Assembly: GCA_020355145.1 (NCBI GenBank)
Contig: CP070660.1
Location: 473,905 to 481,628 of the forward strand
Direction: 5' to 3'
Length of the DNA: 7,724 nucleotides
DNA from: Deltaproteobacteria bacterium
GTDB taxonomy: Bacteria; Desulfobacterota; DSM-4660; Desulfatiglandales; B25-G16
The notes under the pieces are model-generated. The model worked only from the letters and a program-made list of their open reading frames with translations. It made no database searches and was not told where the DNA came from. The first letter of the stretch is position 1; each line of letters begins with the position of its first letter. Below are positions 1 through 5,837 of this stretch, piece by piece. Position numbers and translations under genes: made by a program.

Positions 1-297
1 GGTCATGTCGAGTTTGATGACGAATCTGGCGTCTTACATGGAGAGGTGCTCGACCTGCGAGATGTAATAACGTTCCAGGGCAAAAGCACTGAAGAAATAG
101 AACAGGCGTTTCGGGACTCCGTTGATGATTATTTGGAGTTTTGCGAAAAACGTGGCGAAGAGCCGGATAAACCGCTCTCTGGTCGCCTAATGGTTCGTCT
201 ACCGCCACATTTACACAGAAGGGTATATGTGGCTGCGAGACGTGAGGGAAAGAGTCTGAATCAGTGGATTGCGGAGAAGTTGGAGAAGGCCAGCTAA
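1..297 (+). CDS. hicB: HicB-family antitoxin of a type II toxin-antitoxin system (5' end missing)
   Basis: The frame is open from the first base of the window and ends at TAA 295-297, so 98 codons are visible and the true start lies upstream. A GTG at 46 lies in frame but is internal: the codons before it (GHVEFDDESGVLHGEV) already match the usual HicB N-terminus. The visible protein has the two expected parts. The HicB fold comes first, with RDVITFQG and the SVDDYLEFC segment (about residues 20-56). A C-terminal ribbon-helix-helix-like DNA-binding segment follows, from LSGRLMVRLPP through SLNQWIAEKLE (about 59-95). In this family the antitoxin binds and blocks the HicA mRNA interferase and represses the hicAB promoter; hicA normally lies just upstream, here outside the window. 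The stop codon is fused to an attC-like palindrome, which suggests a mobile cassette. The family call is firm; toxin presence and activity cannot be judged. Confidence 0.9.
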   Translation, partial: GHVEFDDESGVLHGEVLDLRDVITFQGKSTEEIEQAFRDSVDDYLEFCEKRGEEPDKPLSGRLMVRLPPHLHRRVYVAARREGKSLNQWIAEKLEKAS

Positions 298-363
298 CCC
301 CTCACTGCATCTGGCAGGCTCACAGCTCCGCTGTTCGCCTACAGGTGATCTCGGGCGTTATTC
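292..363 (+). other. Putative integron attC-like recombination site directly after hicB
   Basis: The sequence from AGCTAAC (292-298) to GTTATTC (357-363) is an imperfect palindrome. TAAC (295-298) faces GTTA (357-360). GCAGGC (314-319) faces GCCTAC (337-342). An inner hairpin ACAGC-TCC-GCTGT (322-334) forms the tip. The part before the right box, TGATCTCGGGC then GTTA, resembles the right side of many attC sites. The hicB stop codon provides the TAA of the left box, as is common in integron cassettes, and toxin-antitoxin pairs are frequent cassette contents. Against it, the outer boxes fit the RYYYAAC / GTTRRRY consensus only partly (AGCTAAC 6 of 7, GTTATTC 5 of 7), and no integrase or second attC site lies in the window. 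It may be a degenerate attC, or a cassette inserted at a non-standard site. Confidence 0.5.
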
Positions 364-498
364 CGAGCTTTCAACTTCCGATATTGATCTCCACCTTAGA
401 CCATCCCCGAAAACTTTCGATTTCATTTCGGAATCTACAATCCTAGCTACGTGTCTGTGATCAATATTCATGCGATTTAGAAATCACTTTAATTGGTA

Positions 499-666
499 TT
501 ATTGAATCGATTTGGTCAGTGCCACATTGCCTCTTCCCGCATCAAGGGCTGTTACCCTTAGCTTATTATTAAGGCGCACTTTGTAGACCCAGTATCCTAT
601 ATCTCTGGGGAGGCAACGGGTCTTCGCATCGTAACGAAAGGGAAAGTCGCGGTCTGGCCTTGACAT
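499..666 (-). pseudogene. Relic of a comEC-like gene (55-codon open remnant)
   Basis: Bases 521-606 align without gaps to 2821-2906 of the intact comEC, with 17 mismatches in 86 (about 80 % identity). On the minus strand both read in the same frame. The relic gives DIGYWVYKVRLNNKL followed by RVTALDAGRGNVA, against DVGYWVYQTRLNNNL and RVTILDVGRANVA in ComEC. This segment is the junction between the last membrane helix and the start of the beta-lactamase-like domain. Similarity stops on both sides: upstream residues (MSRPDRDFPFRYDAKTRC) do not match ComEC, and a TAA at 499-501 closes the frame seven codons after the match. There is no ribosome binding site before the ATG at 664-666. The relic keeps the glycine of the usual LDVGQG motif that the intact gene has changed to alanine, so it is not simply a recent copy of the present gene. 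A small chimeric expressed protein cannot be excluded but seems unlikely. Confidence 0.6.
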
Positions 667-743
667 TTGATAAAATTGGAGAATGCGGTTGAGGACACTA
701 TTAGCTGTCTTTATCCATTTTCAGCGTTGGCTGCCATTGGGAA

Positions 744-772
744 AACCAGGGTCAGACCCTAAGTTCTAAGTT
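744..772 (+). repeat. Dispersed repeat, copy 1 (small hairpin plus AAGTTCTAAGTT)
   Basis: AGGGT-CAG-ACCCT (748-760) forms a 5-bp stem with a 3-nt loop and is followed by AAGTTCTAAGTT (761-772), itself an imperfect tandem of AAGTT. The same arrangement returns at 2211-2245. From memory, similar motifs are scattered between genes in Desulfobacterota genomes, often near IS200-like REP-associated transposases; that link is not shown here. Confidence 0.6.
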
Positions 773-1497
773 GACAAACTGGTTGAGGTGAAGATTAAAG
801 AGAACAGCCAGCTCAAATCATATATAGTGATATTAATAAAATACGCTGCACCTTAGAATTTAGAGGGTTTGACTTCTCTTCCTCATAATTAATCATAGAA
901 GGTATTTAGCCTTCAAATTTCGCTCTTCTTCGACCCCTATTGAAAAATTCTTCCCTCTCTTTTTTCCGTTGATTTTTGAGAGGGGTAGGTTCTAAAGCAA
1001 TTTATCAGCCTAGTCTTAAAGATATATGATTTAGGATCTTTGACGAGGAGGATAGTTAATTGAGGAAAGTGAGCTACAACAAGGAAGCAGGAAAAGATCT
1101 ACCATTCGGTTGTCTAACTATTTCCAAAAATATTGAGTTGCCTTAGAACCTTTTACGTCCCCAGGGCACTCTGTTTCATCCCTCCCATAATGGGATTTGT
1201 CTTCTTGAATGAATTATGGCCACTTCAGGCCAGCCGTTAGCTCACCGTAGACTTAGTTCTAGAAGAACAAACAGACGATCAAATCTAGTCCAGATTAATC
1301 TCTTTTCCCTTAAGCCTACCCAAATCCCATTCATTTATCCCCATACCTGTTAAAGTTTTGAGATGTTTTAACCGATATGAGTATTGCAGATAGGTTCTTG
1401 TGCCTGTCTGTTTAATGCATCCCTGGAGTTAAAATCGGAGGAGTTCTTTTACATATAAAGATTTAGATGAACTTTCCACCAGGAGCTTGACAAGACT
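773..1497. other. Gene-poor intergenic stretch
   Basis: About 725 bp with no convincing protein gene on either strand. It is AT-rich in its first half and has frequent stops in all frames. It contains a 7-bp inverted repeat (953-959 with 978-984) with an 18-nt T-rich loop, a small palindrome TCCCA-TAA-TGGGA (1183-1195), and a 28-codon TTG frame (1060-1146) preceded by a perfect AGGAGG. None of these is enough to name a gene or RNA. Confidence 0.6.
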
Positions 1498-1737
1498 ATG
1501 CTTTCTAGAGATAGATTGGAGAAGGCATGCAAAAGACTCTGGCACGCTGTTCTCGAGCAAGCCATTAAAGACGCCCGATGGGATGTGACAGCTCAGGCAT
1601 GGTTCCGGAGCAAAGATCAAGGGACCGGCTCCTTTCTCTGGATATGCGCCGTATTGGACCTTAGCCCGGAATTTATCCGAAGGCTTTTAGTCATCAAGTA
1701 TAATGAGGAGGTGATATACGAAACATATCGGCATTAA
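1498..1737 (+). CDS. Small conserved-looking protein with a helix-turn-helix-like C-terminal half
   Basis: This 79-residue reading frame has credible protein-like composition: acidic and basic helices, and tryptophans at regular places. AGGAG at 1481-1485 precedes the ATG by 12 nt, a rather long spacing. A stop at 1468-1470 closes the frame upstream and no better start exists. The first half (LWHAVLEQAIKDA, then TAQAWFRSKDQ) reads as a helix followed by a short linker. The second half (GSFLWICAVLDLSPEFIRRL, about residues 44-63) has the spacing of a helix-turn-helix: a helix, a turn at DLSP, and a recognition-like helix EFIRRLL. It resembles small uncharacterised proteins I recall from Desulfobacterota and their phages, but I cannot name a family. 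It stands alone, with no partner gene within 700 bp on either side, between two copies of a dispersed repeat. DNA binding is inference only. Confidence 0.6.
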   Translation: MLSRDRLEKACKRLWHAVLEQAIKDARWDVTAQAWFRSKDQGTGSFLWICAVLDLSPEFIRRLLVIKYNEEVIYETYRH

Positions 1738-1837
1738 TGATGTGACTTCTTTTTCCGCCTGAAAAACATCATAGAACCAAGGTAAATCATTCCATAAACT
1801 CACCGCTCTCATTTTCTAGGATTTATTGAGATTTGCA

Positions 1838-1867
1838 TTGACAAAATAACGACTTATTTCCTATATG
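1838..1867 (+). promoter_or_regulatory. Possible sigma70-type promoter
   Basis: A perfect TTGACA box (1838-1843) is followed after 18 nt by TATATG (1862-1867), which matches TATAAT at 4 of 6 positions. Transcription would start near 1874, after the ATG of the small frame at 1865, so the promoter could not make that frame from its proposed start. It could produce a roughly 450-nt RNA ending at the terminator at 2295-2325. In AT-rich DNA such matches also arise by chance. Confidence 0.25.
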
Positions 1868-2014
1868 GGTCTTGAAGGGAAAGCGATAAGCTTAGAAAAA
1901 GCTCTCCTAAACGTTGGGCATCATGTAAAACTTCACCCAAAGCATTATGAGACTCGCTTTAGAAAACTAATTAAGGATGGAAAAGTATTAAAAGTCTACG
2001 ACCTAGAAATTTAG
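1865..2014 (+). CDS. Doubtful small ORF, 49 codons
   Basis: The frame runs from ATG 1865 to TAG 2012-2014 and encodes a basic peptide. Its C-terminal part (HYETRFRKLIKDG, then KVLKVYDLEI) looks more like real protein than random translation. There is no Shine-Dalgarno sequence before the ATG, a stop (TAA 1847-1849) lies shortly upstream in frame, and a possible -10 element overlaps the start. It could be the tail end of a decayed gene, possibly from a mobile element, rather than a functional gene. I do not recognise a family. Confidence 0.25.
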   Translation: MGLEGKAISLEKALLNVGHHVKLHPKHYETRFRKLIKDGKVLKVYDLEI

Positions 2015-2288
2015 CTTATATGCCTCTTTCTATGCATTATGCGACATTCTTTTGAGGCTGTAAGTTGGAAGTTGTAAAAGAGGGGCAAGACTTTTTTGAA
2101 TAGAACTTGAGCTGTGCATTTTCCTGATTTGTTGGATGCGGCGGCGCAGTTTCCTCTCATGGCAAAGGGGACATCAGTGTAGAAATTGCATAAGTTTCTT
2201 CCATCAGAGAAATCAGGGTCAAGATCAAACCCTAAGTTCTAAGTTTGGCTGGGATTGTAGCGCTTTTTGTTTACCCAAATCCGATCTT
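2015..2288. other. Intergenic stretch before the comEC 3' end
   Basis: No supported gene. A 52-codon + strand frame (2136-2294) has an unconvincing composition and runs through the dispersed repeat into the terminator region. The only structured item is repeat copy 2. Confidence 0.5.
2211..2245 (+). repeat. Dispersed repeat, copy 2 (hairpin with longer loop)
   Basis: AGGGT (2215-2219) and ACCCT (2229-2233) keep the stem of copy 1, but the loop is 9 nt instead of 3. AAGTTCTAAGTT (2234-2245) is identical to copy 1. The conserved stem with a changed loop length suggests the fold matters more than the loop. It lies 43 bp before the end of comEC. Confidence 0.6.
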
Positions 2289-4502
2289 TTATGAACCTCC
2301 CTCTAATGAGGGGAGGTCCTTTTTTAGAAAACCCTTCATCCCTATATTCCCTTCAGGGCCTATGGTTATTGTCAGTGCACCGGTTTGGGATATACTGAGC
2401 ACGGGAAAGGAAGAGCGGCGCACTATCTCCTCTTTGGTGGTGATGACGTATCTCGGCCACCCTTTTCCCCTCTCCTGGTTTTCCTTCTCAATGAGCACTT
2501 TCTGGTCAGAGAAGATGAGAGACCAGCCTCGATAACTTATTGTTATCCCCGCAGTATTGCCCCCTTTAATCCGAGTTCCAGCAACAATCATTTCCCTGGA
2601 GAGATCCGAGAACACTTCCCTGGGATGAAAATTGTCCATCATGAATCGAAGTCCCTCAATTGGTTGCTCTTGAGGATCAGTCAGAAAAAGATAGTCAACC
2701 CGCTTGATCTTCTCTTTCCATAGGTAAGGCGACAAGACCATCTGGGCCAGGTTAAAACCCTTACGGCCAAAGGCATTGTGGGCAATAAGCATCCTCTCCT
2801 TGCCTGGGAACTGTATGAATGCTACATTCGCTCTTCCTACATCCAGGATCGTTACCCTTAGATTATTATTAAGGCGGGTCTGGTAGACCCAGTATCCTAC
2901 ATCTATACAAAGTATGGTCAAAAGGAGTGCTAAGGATAGTTGGTAGAGCCTTGAACGTGTAAAATTAATGCCTAAGAAAAGTAGCCCATAGAGTAAAAGG
3001 ACCTCCAGCCAGTTGGGTCGAATTACCCAGATCGAGCTCCAGGGAATATCCGACCAGAGCTGAACTAAGGAGATCGCCAGATTAAGACCAAATTCCCCTA
3101 AGGAAAGTAGAATCCCTGCAAGGGTAGAGGAAAGGAGCAGAGATATAGAGCAAAGTAATCCGAGGGGTATAACCCAAAGCCCTATTATGGGAACTACTGT
3201 CAGGTTAGCTGGAAGGGCTACTATAGAGAAACGATGGAAATGGTGGGCAATCAATGGGACTGTTATAACCGTGGCTGCAGTTGTCACGGCAATCAGACCC
3301 ACGGTATATGTCAAAATTGGATGTAATAATTTATTTCCCTTAAAAGACCCGTTGCCCGTCTTAAGTCTTGGTATTCCTGAATAGATTAAAGGGGCCAGCC
3401 ATAGAATACCAGCTACAGCTGTGAAGGATAGCTGAAAAGAGGCACTAAAGAGGGCATCCCCCTTAAGGGTGAGTATTATAAGGGCTGCCAGGCAAAGGCT
3501 GGACCAGACATCCTTTTCCCTGCCTATAATAAAGGACCATAGGAATACCAAGACCATAACCATGGCCCTCTGGGAAGAGACCTGGAGTCCTGTGATCAAG
3601 CCATAGGCCAACACTGGGAAGATGGTTATAATTGCTGCAAGTCTTCTTATATCCGTCATAAGTGTCAGCCGATAGGACAGCGACAGTAGCCACCTGAAAG
3701 ACATGAAAAAGAGCCAGGCTACCAAACCAAGGTGGAGACCTGAAACGGCCATTATATGGCCGAGACCTGTTCTGTCGAATGGTCCTCTTAGCTTAGAGGT
3801 AAGGCCCTGCCTTTCCCCAAGGATAAGGGCGGTATATATGGGGCTCACAGTATAGGAGAGTCTTTCTACAAAAAATTCCCTTAAAGGGCCTCTGACCTTC
3901 TCCAATGGCCTTCCGACAAGACCAAGATCCCCCTGTCCCATTGGGACAACATAACGTCCATCGGACACCGTAGCCATAAAGGAAAGCCCCTGGCTCTGCA
4001 TATAGAATCGGTAATCAAACCCCCCAGGGTTGTTAAAACTCTTGAATTCCTTCACCCTGGCAGGAAAGCGGACCCTTTCACCTGTCCTTAGACCACCCTT
4101 GTATCTATATATCCTTACCAGGAGGTTGATCTTAACCCTCTTGACCTCTTTAACCAAAAAGATCCTTTCTGCGTGAATAGGGAAGGTTGCCACGTTGACT
4201 CTTACCTTGGGTGGTCTATAGATTGTCCCCTCTATAACTACCCTCTCATTGCTATCCACTATTTGAGGCAACCCTGATAGGGTGGTCTTGTTTATCTGGG
4301 AGTTGACCCCTATCACCATAAATATAGCCATCAACCAGAAAGGGCGGACCTTGAAGGGAAGGAAAAAGATCATCCCCAGAAAAAATAGAATGACCAAGGG
4401 GAGAAGGATTACAGGTAGGGTTAGGGCGGTCAATATGTTATGACCAATGAGGATCCCGATGACAGTTGCACATAGTGCAGGGACAAGGGGGCGAGGGAAC
4501 AT
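2289..4502 (-). CDS. comEC: ComEC/Rec2-family DNA-uptake channel protein with a degenerate C-terminal domain
   Basis: ComEC forms the inner-membrane channel that takes up single-stranded DNA in natural transformation. The 737-residue protein starts with membrane helices (about 5-70). An OB-like DUF4131 region follows (about 85-190, with the family's FNNPGGFDYR at 156-165). The competence domain spans about 220-510, with ALILGERQGL (225-234), HIMAVSGLHLGL (249-260) and SSQRAM (309-314). The C-terminal metallo-beta-lactamase-like region (about 548-737) starts normally (LRVTILDVG). Where the family has the metal-binding histidines (pattern THPxxDHxxGL), it reads LTDPQEQPIEGL (607-618). The LIDGGG segment is LIAHNA and no HHGS-like motif is present, so nuclease activity is probably lost. 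Domain length is short by comparison with typical family members. The start is the ATG at 4500-4502 with only GAG eight nt upstream, supplied by a tandem repeat. It is the last gene of the operon, 81 nt after murA. Confidence 0.88.
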   Translation of the reverse strand: MFPRPLVPALCATVIGILIGHNILTALTLPVILLPLVILFFLGMIFFLPFKVRPFWLMAIFMVIGVNSQINKTTLSGLPQIVDSNERVVIEGTIYRPPKVRVNVATFPIHAERIFLVKEVKRVKINLLVRIYRYKGGLRTGERVRFPARVKEFKSFNNPGGFDYRFYMQSQGLSFMATVSDGRYVVPMGQGDLGLVGRPLEKVRGPLREFFVERLSYTVSPIYTALILGERQGLTSKLRGPFDRTGLGHIMAVSGLHLGLVAWLFFMSFRWLLSLSYRLTLMTDIRRLAAIITIFPVLAYGLITGLQVSSQRAMVMVLVFLWSFIIGREKDVWSSLCLAALIILTLKGDALFSASFQLSFTAVAGILWLAPLIYSGIPRLKTGNGSFKGNKLLHPILTYTVGLIAVTTAATVITVPLIAHHFHRFSIVALPANLTVVPIIGLWVIPLGLLCSISLLLSSTLAGILLSLGEFGLNLAISLVQLWSDIPWSSIWVIRPNWLEVLLLYGLLFLGINFTRSRLYQLSLALLLTILCIDVGYWVYQTRLNNNLRVTILDVGRANVAFIQFPGKERMLIAHNAFGRKGFNLAQMVLSPYLWKEKIKRVDYLFLTDPQEQPIEGLRFMMDNFHPREVFSDLSREMIVAGTRIKGGNTAGITISYRGWSLIFSDQKVLIEKENQERGKGWPRYVITTKEEIVRRSSFPVLSISQTGALTITIGPEGNIGMKGFLKKDLPSLEGGS
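2295..2325 (+). terminator. Intrinsic terminator on the + strand, inside the comEC 3' end
   Basis: ACCTCCCTC (2295-2303) pairs with GAGGGGAGGT (2308-2317) around a TAAT loop, with one bulged G (2311). Six T follow at 2320-2325. On the + strand this is a textbook Rho-independent terminator. On the minus strand the hairpin is followed by TCATAAAAG, not a T run, so it would not end comEC transcription, though it may cap the 3' end of that mRNA. It encodes the last residues of ComEC (PSLEGGS) on the opposite strand. Its likely job is to stop rightward transcripts from entering the housekeeping operon antisense. Confidence 0.8.
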
Positions 4503-4506
4503 TAAG

Positions 4507-4541
4507 GTTACTCGTTATTCGTTACTAGTTACTCGTTACTC
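4507..4541 (-). repeat. Five tandem copies of a 7-bp repeat before comEC
   Basis: On the + strand the units are GTTACTC, GTTATTC, GTTACTA, GTTACTC and GTTACTC without gaps, so GAGTAAC on the coding strand. The array ends four bases before the comEC start codon. The unit closest to the gene supplies GAG at Shine-Dalgarno distance (8 nt spacing), the only ribosome-binding-like bases there. Unit-number changes by slippage would leave that GAG in place but alter the leader structure. Confidence 0.85.
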
Positions 4542-4563
4542 GTCAAAAAACGAGCAACAAGTA
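4530..4563 (-). promoter_or_regulatory. Hairpin in the murA-comEC intergenic RNA
   Basis: On the minus strand TACTTGTTGCTCG (4563-4551) pairs with CGAGTAACGAGTA (4542-4530) around an 8-nt loop TTTTTTGA. All 13 positions pair, two of them as G-U wobbles. In antisense RNA those two become A-C mismatches, so the structure suits the operon's own transcript. No T run follows the stem, so it is not a normal terminator. It uses the last two units of the tandem repeat as one arm. It may affect mRNA processing or comEC translation; that is inference. Confidence 0.55.
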
Positions 4564-4583
4564 GCGAGAAATCAGCAACCAGC

Positions 4584-5837
4584 CTAATACTTTTCACGCC
4601 AAATCTTAGATCCAAGGCGAGATAACTTCAAATCAAGGTCCTGATAACCCCTATCAAGATGATATACCCTTGAGATCTCTGTGCGTCCCTTCGCTGCCAG
4701 ACCAGCCAGGACAAGAGAGGCACTTGCCCTCAGATCAGTAGCCATGACCTGGGCACCAGACAGAACTCCCTTGCCCCGAACCAGGGCCTGGCCACCATTG
4801 GTCTCAATGTCTGCCCCCATCCTTCTTAATTCACTGACGTGCATGAATCTGTTTTCAAATACCGTCTCCCTGATCATACTCCATCCATCGGCAATGCACA
4901 TCAGTGCCATAAGCTGTGCCTGCATATCCGTAGGAAAACCAGGGAACGGTATGGTCTTTATATCTACACTTTTAACCTTATCATGGCCCATAGCAACAAG
5001 GTCTTCTCCCTGTTTTTCTATTTCCATACCGGTTTCAAGGAGTTTTTTAATAACTGCCTCCATATGCTCCACATTGCACCCCTTTATCCTTGCCTTTCCC
5101 TTTGTTATAGCTGCAGCGATCAGAAATGTCCCTGCCTCAATCCGGTCAGGTATAATAGCATGCCTTACAGGATGTAACTCCTTTACCCCGTTAATGGTTA
5201 TGGTATCGGTACCAGCCCCCCTGATCCTTGCCCCCATTCCATTTAGCATATTGGCCAGATCAACCACCTCTGGTTCCTTTGCAGCATTGTTTATGGTGGT
5301 TTCACCCTCTGCCTTGACAGCAGCCATCATCAAGTTTTCAGTGCCGGTAACTGTAGTTATATCAAAAAATATGTCAGCCCCACGAAGTCTATCAGCACTG
5401 GCCACCACATATCCATGCTCCAGGTTTACGTCCACCCCCATTGCAGATAGGCCCTTCAGGTGTAAATCAATTGGCCGGGCACCTATAGCACAGCCACCGG
5501 GAAGGGATATCTTGGCCTTTCTAAGTCTGGCCAAAAGGGGGCCTAAAACGAGTATAGATGCCCGCATTGTCTTAACCAGTTTGTAGGGTGCACTATGACT
5601 GTTAAGGTTATCTGAGTTTACCTTGAGGGTTTGAGCATCTTCCTCGAAGACAACCCCGAGATTAGACAAGATCTCCTTTATAGTCCATATATCCTTTAAT
5701 CTTGGGATATTATCTAATGTGTGCCAGCCGCCTGTCAGGAGACAGGCTGACAGTATTGGTAAGACGGCATTCTTGGCCCCACTAATGGTTACCTCTCCAT
5801 TGAGTGGAACTCCTCCCTCTATAATGATCTTATCCAT
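4584..5837 (-). CDS. murA: UDP-N-acetylglucosamine 1-carboxyvinyltransferase (MurA)
   Basis: MurA transfers enolpyruvyl from phosphoenolpyruvate to UDP-GlcNAc in the cytoplasm, the first committed step of peptidoglycan synthesis and the target of fosfomycin. The 417-residue length is normal. Visible active-site residues are Lys22 in SGAKNAVLP, the catalytic cysteine at 116 in PGGCAIGARP with Arg121, Asp304 in FPTDMQAQ, Arg370 in DLRASASL and Arg396 in DRGY; all match the E. coli enzyme within a residue or so. Because the loop residue is cysteine and not aspartate, the enzyme should belong to the fosfomycin-sensitive type (inference from family knowledge). The ATG (5835-5837) overlaps the end of prmC by 8 nt and has only an A/G-rich AAGAAG just before it, so translation is probably coupled to prmC. 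The gene looks complete and undisturbed. Confidence 0.97.
   Translation of the reverse strand: MDKIIIEGGVPLNGEVTISGAKNAVLPILSACLLTGGWHTLDNIPRLKDIWTIKEILSNLGVVFEEDAQTLKVNSDNLNSHSAPYKLVKTMRASILVLGPLLARLRKAKISLPGGCAIGARPIDLHLKGLSAMGVDVNLEHGYVVASADRLRGADIFFDITTVTGTENLMMAAVKAEGETTINNAAKEPEVVDLANMLNGMGARIRGAGTDTITINGVKELHPVRHAIIPDRIEAGTFLIAAAITKGKARIKGCNVEHMEAVIKKLLETGMEIEKQGEDLVAMGHDKVKSVDIKTIPFPGFPTDMQAQLMALMCIADGWSMIRETVFENRFMHVSELRRMGADIETNGGQALVRGKGVLSGAQVMATDLRASASLVLAGLAAKGRTEISRVYHLDRGYQDLDLKLSRLGSKIWREKY

Noticed and set aside
264..460. Two overlapping + strand frames of about 60 codons beginning inside hicB
   Set aside because: They start within the hicB C-terminal codons and run through the attC-like palindrome; no ribosome binding site and no protein-like composition.
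789..857. Short GTG frame starting VKIKENSQLKS, like the start of a small Desulfobacterota protein family
   Set aside because: The likeness covers about eight residues and the frame stops after 22 codons; too short to call a remnant.
953..984. Inverted repeat CCCTCTC / GAGAGGG as a terminator
   Set aside because: The loop is 18 nt and no T run follows the second arm; the T-rich bases are in the loop.
1060..1146. Resemblance of LTISKNIELP in the TTG frame to the N-terminus of ArfB-type release factors
   Set aside because: Only about ten residues fit, and the following bases in any frame do not give the expected GGQ-containing segment at the right distance.
1737..1772. Palindrome ATGATGT...ACATCAT right after the 79-aa gene as its terminator
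   Set aside because: It is AT-rich with a 22-nt loop and no T run downstream; kept only as a weak inverted repeat.
2136..2294. 52-codon + strand ORF rich in Cys, Arg and Ser
   Set aside because: It has no ribosome binding site, crosses the dispersed repeat and ends in the comEC terminator region; it looks like chance reading.
4681..5586. A 301-codon open frame on the + strand opposite murA
   Set aside because: murA on the other strand has every catalytic residue and normal length; the + frame is an antisense by-product of its codon use and gives a protein with no recognisable motif.
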